The translations under genes and the position numbers were made by a program. DNA of 64,000 nt, from assembly GCA_018902385.1 (NCBI GenBank), contig JABSSW010000062.1:1-64000 (forward strand), in the 5' to 3' direction. Positions within the stretch are counted from its first letter, which is position 1. Every line of letters begins with the position of its first letter. The DNA is from Physcia stellaris. Lineage: Eukaryota > Ascomycota > Lecanoromycetes > Caliciales > Physciaceae. A model generated the notes under the pieces. It worked only from the letters and a program-made list of their open reading frames with translations. It was not told the DNA's origin and did no database searches. Shown here piece by piece: positions 1 through 14,074 of the stretch.

Positions 1-3000
1 AATCGAATCGTCGAAAAAAATGAAATTTATCATTTTATTGAGCAGCAAAACGATCAAAAATAAACGTTCACGTACAATTTGAATTGACAAACATGATGTA
101 AAAAATGAATGTACAAGACGAGAAAAATATTTGAATATACGTTGCATCGAAAATTCTGATTTATCAAAACGAATAAAAATTACAATTCAATGAAAAAGAG
201 ATTGCAAATGAATTATAAAAAACGTTTCGAAAAATCAATAACGATGCAAAAAAATGTGATTACGAAAACGATTTAATATATATTGAATACAAATTGTGCA
301 TTTCGTGTTTGATAAAAACAATCAATCAGAATTTAATTGATAATCTAACACGAATCGATAAATTCAATGATAAAAACGACGTTAATGATCATTTTAAAAC
401 AAAAATTTCAAAACAGACGCGAAATGAGAAAAATAAAAAATATTTGATACGACAGAAGCGAAACAAACTGTCAATGATTTTGATATGTAAAAAACGATTT
501 GAATGTTCAAAACAAAAAAAAACGAAATAAATGAAAAAATCATCAAAAAACAAAATGATTTTTTGAAAACATGATACGCACGAATAACAATCAACAAAAC
601 AAAAAAAACATCAATCGAAAATTATGCGAAAAAAAGTGAACTTATCTGATGCGTTTTGAAACATTCTGAAACAATTCAATGTTTCAAGAGTGAATTTTGA
701 ATCAACAATGAACGACTTAAAACAAATTTCAATTGTTTGAAATTTGTTTTTGACGAAACGTTGTTGATCTGAAACAATGAAAAACAATGATTTTGACTAT
801 TTGATTAAACGACTCGAGACAAGTTTCAAGCGTCAAAATCAGTCGAACATTTTTCTCGACGTGATTGTTGAACAAATGATTCACAAAAATTACAAAAACG
901 TCGAAAAAATTTTTTATCATAATTTCGAGAATAAATGCATCAAATGATTTTTCAAAAAAAAATTAATGATGACAAATTTATGTCATCATTCAAATTTATC
1001 GCGATATCGTCGTTTTTCATGTCAATTCGTTGATAAAAAGTATTGAAACAACAAATGAACGATTTTTTACATGTTTTGATTGTTGAAAAAATACGAAATT
1101 TATATCAACGTTAAAATTTGCATCAATGCGAAATTCGTAAAATATTTGTACAAATATATTTTCAAAAAAAAAAACAATTATGTCGACGTATTTTTCAACA
1201 TTATTATTATTCGTCGAATCAACGAATTTCGTGCGAATCGACAAAACAACGAAAAATTCGTTAACGAAATCAAAATTTTTTATGACGCGCGTTGAATAAA
1301 ATTTTGCGAATTCGTTTAACGTATATTTGATTTTTTTTTTGATAAAATTAAATTCGCAATTATTCGATTTCAATTGCATTTGAAAAATCGCAATCGAATT
1401 TTCGTTAATTTCAACGATAAAAAAATTGCAAATCAAATGATTAAAAACGAAAATTTTCGCATAATTCAATTGATCGAATATTTCGAATTAAATTGCATAA
1501 CGCACGAAATCGAACGCAATAATAATTTTTTTTGTTATTCGCAAAAAAAATCGCAAAATCATTATGAATTCACGAAATCATTTTTATCAAAACATTTTCG
1601 ATTTTTTTGTTTGAAACAAAAAAAAAACGTGAACATCGCGACAAAAAAAAAATGCGTAAATCGAATGTATTTTTATGAATTTCAAATTCGACGACGTTTT
1701 TTATTTGCGTTTGTTGTTCGTCAACAAAAAAAATGCATTTTTTTAAAAATATAAAAATCGTGAATGTGCAAATCGAAAAAACGTTTAATAAAAAAATCGT
1801 TTTTCGATTTTTGAATTACAAACAAATTTGCGTTGAATTCGATTTAATTGACGACAATGACGAATAAAATGCAATTATGATCGAAATCATCGAATTCGAT
1901 ATTGCGACGATGTTAAAAAAATTATTCGTAACGATTTTGATCGAATGTAATTTTGCGAAATTCTTGAAATTGTGAACGAAACACAAAAAATGTAAATCAA
2001 TTTCGATTGTTTTTCGAATGTTGAAATGTTCGAAATAAATTTGAATATACTCAAACTTTGTATAATGATGTTGAATTTTCTAAATTTTTCATTGATTGAA
2101 AATGAAATGACACGTGTATATTTTTAAATGTTTTTTTATTTTTGTTTCGATTTTTATTTTTTGCGATCGCATTTTCGATTTTCGTGCATTTTCATTAATT
2201 TCATTGTAAATTTTTTTCGAATTGCAAAAATATAATAATTCGCGATCATTTTTTTTGCAAAAATTTATTTTGAAAAATTTCATTGAAATCGATTTGAATG
2301 CATTGCACGATCAAAAAAAACAATTGATATTGTTTTTGTTGTCAAATTTGCTGAATAAAATTGTTGACGACGAAATTTCAAATTTTTTTCATTATAATTT
2401 GTTCGAATCATTTATTGATTTTGATCAATACGTTCAAATCAAAAATCGTTTGATTCGCGAAAAAATAACATTGATTGATTTTTTAATTTTTGTCGTCGCG
2501 AATTAAAATCGATTTAATGCGAATCAATTGCATGCGATCAATACGATCGTTGACGCGATCAAAAAAAATAAAAATTCGTGAAATCAAAATCAATTTTTTT
2601 GACGATTTTGAAAACACGAATAAAATTTTCGTTTAAAACATCGTCATGATCAAATTACGTTCGAAAAATGTTATTGTTTTTGCGATAATTTTTTCAAATA
2701 TTGCGATCACGTTTTTGAACGACGATATTATTGTTCATTTTAAATTCAAAATTTTTTTGAATTCGAAAAACGAAAACATTTGTTTAATCAAAAAAAATAT
2801 TAATCGTGTCGAGTTTATTAAAACAATTAAATTGATTTTTTGAAACGAAATTTTTATGTAACGAAAATAAAATTTCATGATCGTCAATCGTATTTTTTTT
2901 TTGATTTTTGCGATGTTGACGAAATCGTTTTTTTGAAAAAAAAAAATGATATGTTTTTGCGAAAATTTCAAACAATGTTTTTTTGTTGTTTTTAGAAAAT

Positions 3001-3944
3001 TTCGAAATATTATCGTCGATATGTGTTTGCAAAAATCGTTTTTTTAAAATGACGTGAAATTTTTTTTTATTATCAATATGCGTTTTCAAAATTTTTCGTT
3101 TATCGAAAAAAATCGTTAAAAAATCGTTGTTTTCGTTAAAAACGTTTTGAATATTGACGATACGATAAATATCGACGAAATCATCAATTTCGCATTGTAA
3201 CATCATGAATATTTGTTTAAAACGAATTTTTTGCAAAGATTTTTTAATATCATTTATTTTGATTTGAGTTTTCGTTTTTTTAACAATCAATATTTTAACG
3301 AACGAATCATTTTCGTCGTGATTAATATCGACGTTCAGAAAATTAACGAAATTTGCGTCGATAAATTTCGTGAAAACGTGTATTTTAAACACAATTTCAA
3401 TATTTTCGTTGATTTTGAATTGAAAAATGAATTCGACGACGAATGTTTTTATCATTACAACGAAATTTCGTTTTTTTTTCATATTTTTCGTTTGAAAGTC
3501 GATATGTTTGTCATAATATTGCGAAATTTGAAATTTTTCGTCAAATGCAATGAAATCAAAATTCGAATTATTTGCATAAATAAACGAATTATTGAAATCG
3601 AAATCATTGACAATAAACGAAAAAATATCAAAATCGTCATATTTCGCATATCGTTGCAATTCAAAAATGACGAAAACAATAAAAATCGTCAAACGAATGT
3701 GTTTTGTCAATTTATTAAACGTCAATATTTTATTCGATCGATTTTCGCGATGATCATCAACAAATTTCAAAATCAATCGTTGCAATATGTGAATATCGAT
3801 ATCAAAATGCGAAATTGTTTTATTCATGATCAATTTTACGTAATCGTGTTTAAAATCACGAATAAACACAATTTTCACATCGTTATATTTGAATTGAATG
3901 TGTTGTCAAACGATTTTTCGCGAAAAATTATTAATCATCAATGA
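1..3944 (+). pseudogene. Helitron Rep/Pif1-like helicase remnant
   Basis: Decayed coding region of a rolling-circle Helitron; its 5' part lies before the window. Landmarks appear in the expected order on the plus strand but across several frames. Near 870-900 there is a match to the Helitron QMIHGPCG segment with the glycines lost. At 1,140-1,160 the translation reads KYLYKYI, the hallmark after the Rep domain, followed by an equivalent of the KxFLDAR segment near 1,270. At 1,662-1,720 RMYF plus a basic/aromatic run matches the G-R-M-Y-F...Y-L-R-L-L segment. At 2,512-2,570 NANQLHAINTIVDAI matches the start of the Pif1-like helicase. Walker A lies at about 2,594-2,630 with its glycines changed to Asp/Glu/Asn. 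From 3,450 to 3,944 the C-terminal helicase motifs follow (RNL..., EIEIID, FAMIINKFQNQSL for the usual FAMTINKSQGQSL, then HDQFYVIVFKIT for HGQLYVALSRVT). The HUH Rep motif itself was not located. It is non-functional. Identification rests on motif order and is strong for the helicase part. Confidence 0.8.
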
Positions 3945-5315
3945 AAAAAAATTTTATTAAAAAAAATTAAATTCGATTAAAATTCATGTTATGTTTCGAA
4001 ATTGATGTCAATCGATTGCGTTTTACGAAATTTAATCATTTATTTATTTATTTCGCAACATTTTATTCATTCAATTTTTCGTTTTTTTATCGTTTTTACG
4101 TTGCATTTTGTTTTTTTTGCATTCATTTTTTTCATTCAATCGATTTTTTTCATTTTTCAGATTTTTTGCAACATTTTCAAACTGTTTCGTCGTTGTTTTA
4201 TCGTTTTCAATGTTTGCTTTTCAATTCATTTCGCGAAAATTCGTATCAATTAATCAATATTACGATACGATCTGAATACGAATTTAATTCGTTTGAAATT
4301 TTCATGAATTGTTTCGTCGAATTTCTATAGCAAAATTCAAAAATTTTCGATTTGAAAAGTTTCGTTTTTCGAAATTTATGTTCAAAAATCAATGTTACGA
4401 AACTATTTTAATTTTTGAACGTATTACGTTTAATCAAATCAAATATACGAAACATGCGCAATCGAAATCAAAAAACAAACATTGAAAATGATTGAAAAAC
4501 GACGAAACAATTTGATGTTGTTGCGAAATTGCGAAAATTCGATTATTTGATCGACATGTTGTTGTGTGAATTATTTTTTCATATGAGAAATATATGTATA
4601 TGATCGCTAACTTCGACATGTTATAAATAATTTGTAATTGACGTGTGATGATCGTTGTCGTCGTCGATAAAATCGAATTTGTTTGAAATTTTGTCATTTT
4701 CGCAAAGAAATTTTTTCATGTCGAGTTGATTTTCGCGACATTATTGTTTAATTGAATCAAAATCAAAATTCAATTTTGCGTTTTTTCGTTTTTTTAAAAA
4801 AATGCAATTTGAATCAAATGTCACGATCATGCGCATTTTTCGAATTTGATTGCAATTAAAATTTACAATTGTTTCAATTCGTACGTTGTAAAATTTTCAA
4901 AAAATAATGACGTATTGTTCGAAAAGATGTGTGAATACGAAATATTGATTGTTCGATTGTTGAAATTTCGAATTTCAATGAAAAAAAAATTTCGACATTC
5001 GATTTCAAAAATTTCGAAAAACATTTGTTTCATGCATCACATATCTCGATGCGCAAACGATTTACGATCGCGAAATTTACGCACATGCATGTTTATAATC
5101 GTACAATCAAATCATTTTAAAAAATAATAATTGCGAACGTTGTAAAATTAATAATATATGTCGTCGAAATCGTTTCGTGAAAATTTTCGAATGTTGTTAA
5201 AATTTAAAATTACACAATTTTTTTTAAAAAAAAATCACGAACAAATTTGTAACGATAATAATTTAATATCATTTGTATATCGAAATAATCATGAATTATA
5301 TACAACATTATTTAC
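3945..5315. other. AT-rich stretch, nothing recognised
   Basis: Sequence downstream of the Helitron helicase. Frames at 3,986-4,330 (+), 4,434-4,697 (-) and 4,846-5,127 (+) are open but lack Gly, Pro and Trp and match nothing I can name. A Helitron 3' hairpin followed by CTRR could not be found, as expected if ApG and GpG have been destroyed. The stretch at 4,846-5,127 may be the upstream part of the transposase scrap described next. Confidence 0.5.
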
Positions 5316-5600
5316 ATGTTTTTGATATTGTCAAAAAAACATTGCGTTTTTTTTCAAAAAAAAAAACGATTTTTCAATATTTTTAAAATGCACAATTTGC
5401 TTCATTATTCACATTTCATTCGAAAATACGATATTTTGACAAATTTTAATATCGAAATTGAAAAAACGATTCATTTGAATCATTTGAAAATTTTGTGAAA
5501 TTTAATCAACAAACGAAAAAATTATGAAAAACAAATGTTACAAAACAATACGCGTCGAACAAATGTTTTGATTGTCGATGATTACGATTTGTAAAAACAA
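5316..5600 (+). pseudogene. Possible DDE transposase fragment (Plavaka/KDZ-like)
   Basis: The translation reads FKMHNLLHYSHFIRKYDILTNFN, then IEKTIHLNHLK, then after a stop NKRKNYEKQMLQNNTRR. The layout (Lys-Met-His-x-Leu-x-His-Tyr, an acidic 'E...H' step, then Asn-Lys-Arg-x-x-Tyr-Glu-x-Gln-Met-Leu-x-x-x-Thr-Arg) resembles the C-terminal part of Plavaka/KDZ-type transposases of fungal DNA transposons, which carry a similar 'FPKMH..HY...IR..G' block. The catalytic Asp residues were not located and no terminal inverted repeats were found. It is badly decayed. The assignment is from memory of the family pattern and could be wrong; a different gene carried by the neighbouring Helitron is an alternative. 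Confidence 0.3.
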
Positions 5601-6524
5601 AATCGTACAAACGATCATGTTGAAATTCAAAATATCGATTTAACGAATAATTCGAAAAATAAACAACAAACAAAAATCACGAAATGCAAAAACATGAAAC
5701 AATTAAAATGAATAATTGATAAAAACGAATAACAAATCATTCGACGATTGAAATGTAATTTACGAAATTGATATTATGCGTTCATAATAACGATTCAAAT
5801 TCAAATTTCATATCTATTAGAAAATTTAATTTTGTTTATTTTTAAAGAAAAAACAAAACAAAATTGTTTCGAATCGTGTCAAAAAATCAATTACAACAAA
5901 AAGTTTTTTTTTCGTGAATAAAATATTATTCAATTCAAATGTATGAAAATTTAACAACATAATTTAAATTAAATATTATCGATTATGATGTAAATCGTTT
6001 AACAATTTATATATGTCGAACGATTTTCAATTGACAAAAACACGAAAAACGTCGATGTGATTACGTGTGAATTCAAAAATAAAAATTCGAAACAATCGAC
6101 AAAAAAACAATCGACGTTTTTGAAAAAAAAATGAATCAATTACAATTCATATTAATCGTGAAAAATTTGATCGATATAATGCGAAACGATTCGTCAAAAA
6201 AATACATTAAAATGTTGATTAATTTATTACGTATACGAAACAAAAATATCATTGATGATATACATAATATAATGAAAAAAAACGTTTCGTGTTCAATACA
6301 TTCAAAAAATCGAATTTAAATTTTTATCGTTTTTACAATATTTCGAACATTGTGCGTATTATTCATATTGTATCAAACATTGAAAAAATATCAAACGTAA
6401 AATATATTAATTTTTTTTAAATGAAAAAATTATCAAAAATTTCACGATTCAAATTTTTTTCAAAACGATATTCGAACAATCAAACGAATACGATCGAAAA
6501 TCGTCAAATAATAATATCAATTAT

Positions 6525-6616
6525 TTTTGTTGTTGTTACGAACATGTTTTGAAAAAAATTTCGATAAAATTTTTGTTGTTGTTACGAACATGTTTTGAAA
6601 AAAATTTCGATAAAAT
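6525..6616. repeat. Tandem duplication, 46 bp x 2
   Basis: Two adjacent copies of a 46-bp unit containing GTTGTTGTTACGAACATG. The copies appear identical, so the duplication is younger than most of the point mutation around it. Confidence 0.9.
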
Positions 6617-7151
6617 TTTATTTTATCAACGAAAATCGTCATGAAAATTAACGCGATTTAAAATTTGACGTTTACAATTTATTTTTGACATTCGATTTTC
6701 ATGTACATATTTGTTTTTTAAATCAAATATTTTCGTTATGTTATTTGTAAATCACACGTTTTTTATTCATTTAAAAAATTCACGATAATTTTGTTTTACA
6801 TTTAAACATTTATGAATTCAAACAATAACGATTTTTGACAAAAAATATTTGCATTTTATTTTCGATAATTTAATTATATTTTGACGCAATAACATTTTTT
6901 TTTGAAAACAAAACGATACAAACAAAATTTTCAAAACACGAAAATGCAAAATGCGATCGATATTTTCAAACATTCGATGTTTTCAAACAAACGAAAATTT
7001 TTATTCACAAAACAAAATACAAAATCGTTAATATGATTATTCAAACAATTACGATCAAATAAATTACATTGAATACGTTATGTTTTATTTATGATTAACG
7101 AATTTTTGTTTTCAAAATGTCAAAAAATGATTGAAAAATTGCATACATTCG

Positions 7152-7255
7152 TTATTACAACAAATTGTTCGCACGAATTTTTTGATATACAAAACGATAA
7201 TAATTATTACAACAAATTGTTCGCACGAATTTTTTGATATACAAAACGATAATAA
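7152..7255. repeat. Tandem duplication, 52 bp x 2
   Basis: Two adjacent copies of a 52-bp unit containing CAAATTGTTCGCACGAA. They are essentially identical and again post-date the mutational decay. Confidence 0.9.
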
Positions 7256-8462
7256 CATTACGTTTGAATCGTAATTATCGTTTAATATTGTATTCATTGA
7301 ATATGCGTTTCGCACAATTCAATGATGCAATTAAATTTCGAAATTTGAATCGAAATTCGTTATTGTTGTTCGATGAAATCATTTTGAATTGTTGTTCGAT
7401 AACGATAATTTTCACGAAAAAAAACGAAAACAATATTTTTTTTATTGACAAAAATTTATCAAAATTTCATTGATTGATGCAATCGATTGAAAATTCAAAA
7501 AATGTTAAAAAAAATCGTATTAATTTTTTTAATTTTCAACATTTCATTAACGAAAATATAAAAAAATACGAAACAACGTGAATTTTTTGTTTTGCAAAAA
7601 CAAATTTTATTCGATTTTTTTTGTTCATTATCGCATGTGAAACAAAAAATTTTACGAATATCGAATTAATAACAATTTATTCGATGTTGATAATCGTAAA
7701 TGACAAAAACGAATTCGAAATTTCGAATTGTGTCAATGTTACAAAAATCGATATTTCACATGTTGTTTTTGATTTTTTGACATATTTTTGATTACAAAAC
7801 AATGATTATTTGTCGTTCGATTCAAAATTTATTTTTTTTACAAAAACGATGTCGAAAATGAAAAATTATTGTTCATATATTTGATTTGATTTTTGCAATT
7901 TTGATCGATCGAAATTAATATCATTTAATAAAATGCATTGTTTTTTTTTAATGTTTCATTTCGAAAAAAAATTATTGTTGATTTCATTAACGATATTGTT
8001 ATTTTCAATTTTTGAATGACGAAAATCGATCAAAAACGATGTTTTATTTAAAAAAAATGACACGATTCAAAAATAACGATTTTTTTTTGCGAAAAAAATT
8101 CGAAATTATTGTTAGAAAAATAAATTGTTCGTTACATTCATTGAATATTTCGAAAATTTTTGACTCAATCAAAAAAATTTTGTTAAAACGAATTATCGAT
8201 GTTCAATGATTTTTAAAAATTTAATTTTTCGACGATTTTATTTCGACAACATTTTCATTTTTACAAATGATTTTTCGACGTTTTTCGATTTGATCGTAAA
8301 AAAAACGAATTCGAAATTTCGAATTTTCAATGTTCAAAAATCGATTTTATTTTCGTTTTTGATTGACATCATTTTTTCAATTTTCGCATTTTTGATTTTG
8401 TCGACGATTTTTTATCGACATATATTTCATTTTTTGACAACTAATTTCGTTGAAAAAAATTA

Positions 8463-8600
8463 TTTGATTTTGTCGACGATTTTATTATCGACGTTATATT
8501 TTCATTTTCGCATTTGATTTTGTCGACGATTTTATTATCGACGTCACATTTTCATTTTCGCATTTGATTTTGTCGACGATTTTATTATCGACGTTACATT
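8463..8600. repeat. Tandem repeat, 50-bp period, about 2.7 copies
   Basis: Each unit contains GATTTTGTCGACGATTTTAT followed by TATCGACG, so each holds a TCGACGAT / ATCGACG near-palindrome. A degenerate further copy sits just upstream near 8,393-8,420. Copies differ at one or two positions. Confidence 0.9.
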
Positions 8601-11600
8601 CAAATTAATAAACAACGAATAAAATTTATTGTTTCACATATCATTGTCGACATAATGTCATCATTATTCAATCATTGATTTCAAAATATTGAACAAAAAA
8701 ATTTGTTTTAACACGTGATTTACATTCGCGACGACGTTTCGATCGCGCAATATATAAATATGTTCGTTTTCGAAATTGTTTTTTTTTTCAAAAATTTGTT
8801 TTATCAATTTTCGAAACATAATTTTAATTACAAAATAAACGTTCAAAATTTTATTATCGAAACAAATTTGATTTGATGCAAATGAATTTCATTGTAATTA
8901 TCGTTAAAAAACGTTATCACAATGAATTTTTTTCGCATAATCGCATCGAATAAAAATGTCGTAATTGTTTATTTATTTCAAATTTTTTGTTTTTTGTCGT
9001 TGATATTGACATTATCAAATTGCGTTCACAAAAAAATGTTGTAATTATTATTTTATTCAAATCAAATTCGCGATTCAATGATTTACAATTGTGTATAATT
9101 GATTCAAATATTTAATGTTTAACAACAAAAAAAATTACATTTTTTATCACATTTATTTTTTCATAACAATTGTATTTATGACAATAACATTCGAATCGAT
9201 CGAAATGTTGTCACGAATTGTAATTTCGAAAAAAATGTGATTCGAATTTGTTTGAACAACGATCGTTCGTTAACGTCATTTTCGAATTTGTTTACGTTTT
9301 TTTTTTCAATTTTTGTTTCAATTTGTTGATACGAATTTCAATCGTTCACAAATTGTCGCGACATTTGATTTTCATTTTTTTATAACATTGACGATTTGAA
9401 TTCGATAAAAAATATCGAAATACAAAATTTTTTTTTCGTCGTTATTGACATTTGATTCATGAATAATATTGAAAAAAAATAAAATCGTTTGATATTTGTA
9501 TCGATCAATCAAAATTTGCATTCGAATTCGCAATTCGATCGATTTCGACGAAACGTTTACACAAAAAAAAAAAAATGATTGAAACAAAAATTATTGACGA
9601 CGAATCAATCATTTCGAATTGACATTGAATATCGTTCAATAATCGACAAATTCGAAATATTGATATAAACGTTGATAATTGATATGTTTATAAATTTTAT
9701 ATCAAATTTCGAATAATTTTTGTTAAATGACATCAGAAAATTTCATTGTCAAAAATTTTAAAAAAATTGTGATAAATCAAAAATAATTTCACAATTCGAA
9801 AATTGAAAATAAAAAATGTTAATGAATATGTAAATTGAATTTGTGAATAAAATTTGTAATTTGATTGATATTTTTTAAAAATCAAAACATTTGAAACATG
9901 TAATCGTTTTTATAACAAAATAACGAATTTGCAAATTATCACGATACGTCAAAACACGTTAATAATACAAATATTTCAAAAAAAACAACAAATCGTTTTT
10001 AACGTTAAACGATACGAACGTTAAACGAAACAAATTTAATTGCATGAAACACGTTAACGATCAAAATAATTTTTTTTTTATTTTAACACGATTTAACGAT
10101 CGAATTAAAAATTGAAACAATTTGATTGAAATTAATTCAATCGAACGCGATTGATCGCGTTTAATCGATTTTATTTAATTTTTTTTGACAATTGCATGAA
10201 TATCGTTGCATTTTATTTTCATATTCGTCGATTTTTATTTAATCGTTATACGAATATATCAACATTTCGAATTCGAAAAAATTTTATTGCATTGTTACAT
10301 AACGTGCAATTCGACGATCAAATTCGACATTATTCGTAAATTTGTACATTAATTGTTTGTTTAACGCGTTCGTATAAATGCGAATTACATGTCGAAAATA
10401 TCGATTATAATGATTATTTTCAATATTTTTCGTGAAAAAAATTGAAAAAAATTGAACGTGAATTATTGAACAAATAATCGCATTCGTTTTGATTCAAAAA
10501 TAAATAAAAAAATGTACAAAATAATATACGTTTTTTTGAAAAAAAAAATTGATTAAAAATGAAATGTTAAATAACAAATTTAATTATGTTAATATTCAAA
10601 AAAAATTGCAATCGATTTTTATCATAATCAAAAAAAAATATTTTACAATATTCGAAAACGTCGATTTCGCATAAAAAAACATGTTTGTTTTATTGAATTC
10701 AAAAAATCAACAACAATTGCAAAAAAAAACGTACAAATTTAATATTATTAAAAAAATCATGCAATAATAATTTTATTATAAAATTTTATTTATTCAATGT
10801 CGTTTTCGATGCAATTATATTTTTTTTTTGAAAAAAAAAATTGTTATAACGAAATGTGTCGATCAAAAAACATGATTTTTTCAAATATTTTTTTAAAAAT
10901 TACAATAAAACATTTGAAATTTGATAAATTTGTACAAATATTAAAAAAAAATGTAAAAATAAATTTCGAATCGAAATTCATACATTGCGATTTATATGAA
11001 TTGAAAAATATCAAAAATCAACAATGCAATTTTTTTTCGTTTTTGAAAAATCGCGATTTTCGAAATGTATTTTTATGAATTTCATTATTTGCAATTTTTA
11101 ATTAAATCAAATCAAAATAAATCATTAATGCAAACTAAAAAAACATTTTAATTTAACGATTTGTATTAAAAATTAACATAACAAATTATAAAAACGATCG
11201 ACGTACAATTTTTCAAAAAATCAATATTTTGCGATCAATTCGATTCAAAATATCAATTATATCAACGTTAATATCGTTGTGCGAATCGTCGCAATAACGA
11301 CGATTTTTCATTTTTTCAATTTATTTATTTTTCGTATTCAAATTATTTTTCAAATTATTTTTTTGTTTTTTTATTGTTCATTTTTTTTTCACGATTTATT
11401 TCGAATTTTTCGATTCATAAAAATCGAAAACGAAAATTGTAACACGAAATATATTCAAATAAAATCAAAAAAATTGACGAAAATTGAAAATATAATTGAA
11501 AACAAATTGAATTTAATGCAAATTTGATTCGATATTAAACAATATATAATTTTTTGCAATTACGTCAATTGTGAAAATTTCGAAAATCGTATCGAAATGT

Positions 11601-11748
11601 TGAAAATTTTCGCGATCGCACGATTCATAAATCGTATTCAAATATTGTCAATATTTATTTTTGACATTATTCAATTGTTGTTGAAATCATTGAACACAAT
11701 CGAAAACAATTTACAAATGTTTAAATCATTTCAAATACGATCGAAATA

Positions 11749-11920
11749 TGTTATGAATTTTGCATGTTATGCATGCTTGACGTAAAATCAAAATTGAATT
11801 TTGTGAATAATTTGATCAAAAAAAATTAACGTTTGTTTCAAAATTTTCATATATGTTCGACAATTTTTTAAATAAAACAATGAAACATATTATTTATTTA
11901 TATTACGATTTATCGTAACA
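11749..11920 (+). repeat. 5' LTR of C1
   Basis: 172 bp, TGTTA...TAACA inverted termini, preceded by AAATA. Confidence 0.9.
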
Positions 11921-13902
11921 ATAATAATATCATCAATACGATCGACAATTTTTCAAATTGTTTAATTTTAACAACGATCAACGTCGTTGAATCGTATCAA
12001 AATCGTTGAATATTGTCAAAATCGAAAAATATCATCAATTTCGTTGAAAACATATTTGTTTTTGTTATTGTATTAAAAATCATTATATCAATATATCAAT
12101 CATTCGACATTTGTTTGTTTATTTATCGACGTATTTATCGACGTATTTATTTATTTATTTGTCGAATTGTTTTTTCGTATTATGTTTCATTTCGATTCAT
12201 TTTATTGCAAAAATTATCAACGATTGCTCGACATTTTTTATTTAAATTTTTTGTCATTTATCAAATATTTTGAAAAAAATGTCGTTTACAAAAAAAATAA
12301 CAATTTATCGCGACGTCAATAAATTTTTAACGAATTTTGAATCGACGACGAAACAATATTCAAAAATCGAATTACATTTTATTGTTCGATATTGTTTTTA
12401 AAATTTTGCGAAATAATGATTTTTTGAACAAACGTTATATTTACAAAATTATTTGACGCAAAAATTCGATATTTTATGCGAAACATCTTATTAGAAATTT
12501 GATCAACAACAACAAAAAAACAAGTTTTTTTATTTTATTTCGAAACGAAACAGTCGAATCTGTATCAAAAACGATGTTTAAAATGATCGCAATGATTACA
12601 TCAAACAAAATCGCAATATTTATATTTTCATTTATATCAAAATAATCATTTGTTGTATCAATCGAATCATCAAAAATAATGTTTGCAATATTTACATTTT
12701 TTGCAACATTTTTTTTATCAAATAAATTGACATTAATGTTCATTTCATTTGTTATTTCGTCGAAAACGATTTTCAATATTTTATTTTTTATAATTTTATC
12801 AATTGCATCAATTGCAATTTCAAATAAATCGATATTTTGAATCGAAATAATTTCACGTTCAATTGTTGCATCAAAATCGTCACGTTTTTCAATATTTGAA
12901 TCAAAATCAATATCAATATGCGCGAAAATTGTATCAATTATTTGTTCGTTTATTTCGTCGTTAACATTTTTTTCAAATTACGATTTCGAAACATCAAAAA
13001 CAAAATTTTTATTTGATTATCGATGATTTGTACGAAATGTTCATTAAAAAATAAAAAAAAATGAATTTGTTACATATCAAAAAAAATTCAATTTTTTCAT
13101 GCGTTTTTTATCAAATCAAAATTACGTTTTATTTCAAATTCGCAATCAATCAAAACGCATCGATTAATCAAAATTCGAAAACGTCAAATTCGAAAAATTT
13201 TTAACAATTTATTTTTACGAAATCGATTCGCGTCAAATTTTCATTTTTTTTCGAAATCATGTCAAAAAAATCGATCGTTTTGTTATACAAAATGTTTTTT
13301 ATTTTCAATAATATATCATTCACATTTGTTTTTTATTTAAATTATTCATGAAATTATAAAATTTGCAATCAATCGATCGAACATTAACAAATCAATCAAT
13401 TAAAAATTTCGTTTTAACAAAAATGCAATAATTCAACAAATGATTCGAAATCAAAACGTATATATGTTAAACAATACGTTGATCGTCATTTTTCGAATAT
13501 TTTATTAATGATTTTGATCAAAATCATAAATCTTTATACGTGTTATTGTTATTTTCGAATTTTTCGTTTCAAAAACGAATTTCACGAACATTTTCGTTGC
13601 ATTTATTTGAAACATCGTCGTCGTCGTCGTTTCATCGAACGAAATTTTTATATCGAAACAAATCGACGTTTAAATCAATTTTGAAAAAATTGTGATCGAA
13701 AATATTAAATCATTTGTCATACAAAATGCGCATTATTTTTGATCGAACGCAATTTTTCGAAATATTTGAATCAATGAACGAAAAATTCGATTGTTTTTTT
13801 ATTTTTTTATGTGTATTATTAATAGATTTTTTCATAATAAATTTCGCATTTTTTGCAAATAACATAATTGCGAAAACGCAATTTTTTTTTTTCGTGAACA
13901 TT

Positions 13903-14074
13903 TGTTATGAATTTTGCATGTTACGCATGCATAACGTAAAATCAAAATTGAATTTTGTAAATATTTTGATAAAAAAAAATTAACGTTCGTTTCAAACTTT
14001 TCAAATGTGTTTGACAATTTTCTAAATAAAACAATTAAACATATTATTTATTTATATCACGATTTATCGTAACA
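13903..14074 (+). repeat. 3' LTR of C1
   Basis: 172 bp, same termini, followed by AAATA. It is preceded by a T-rich stretch and CGTGAACATT, which also precedes the LTR at 20,579. Confidence 0.9.

Larger units (their letters stand above)
5601..11748. other. AT-rich stretch with tandem repeats, no gene recognised
   Basis: Six kilobases of CpY-depleted sequence. Open frames are short, lack Gly, Pro and Trp, and resemble no family I recognise. Three local tandem duplications (listed separately at 6,525, 7,152 and 8,463) are the only clear structure. The fragment at 8,100-8,209 (INCSLHSLNIS) shares the short string CSLHS.NI with the gag-side region of the Gypsy copy near 40,000, so it may be another retroelement scrap. 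Confidence 0.5.
11749..14074 (+). mobile_element. LTR retroelement, gag-like only (copy C1)
   Basis: A complete 2,326-bp element. It has two 172-bp LTRs starting TGTTATGAATTTTGC and ending ATCGTAACA, flanked by the 5-bp duplication AAATA (11,744-11,748 and 14,075-14,079). The interior (about 2 kb) is too short for pol, and no reverse transcriptase or integrase was seen. From about 12,860 to 13,330 the plus strand aligns with the zinc-finger gag-like reading frame of the element at 44,467-48,930 (shared strings such as TATCGATGATTTG and GCATCGATTA). It is therefore probably a non-autonomous, gag-only element on the plus strand. Both LTRs and the interior are heavily CpY-mutated, yet the duplication is intact. 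Confidence 0.85.

Noticed and set aside
2784-3878. A 364-codon open frame on the minus strand as a host gene
   Set aside because: It lies antisense to the Helitron helicase, lacks Gly/Pro/Trp entirely and stays open only because stops are rarely created by CpY mutation.
6525-8600. CRISPR array from the repeated 46-52-bp units
   Set aside because: Units are directly adjacent without spacers and the genome is eukaryotic.
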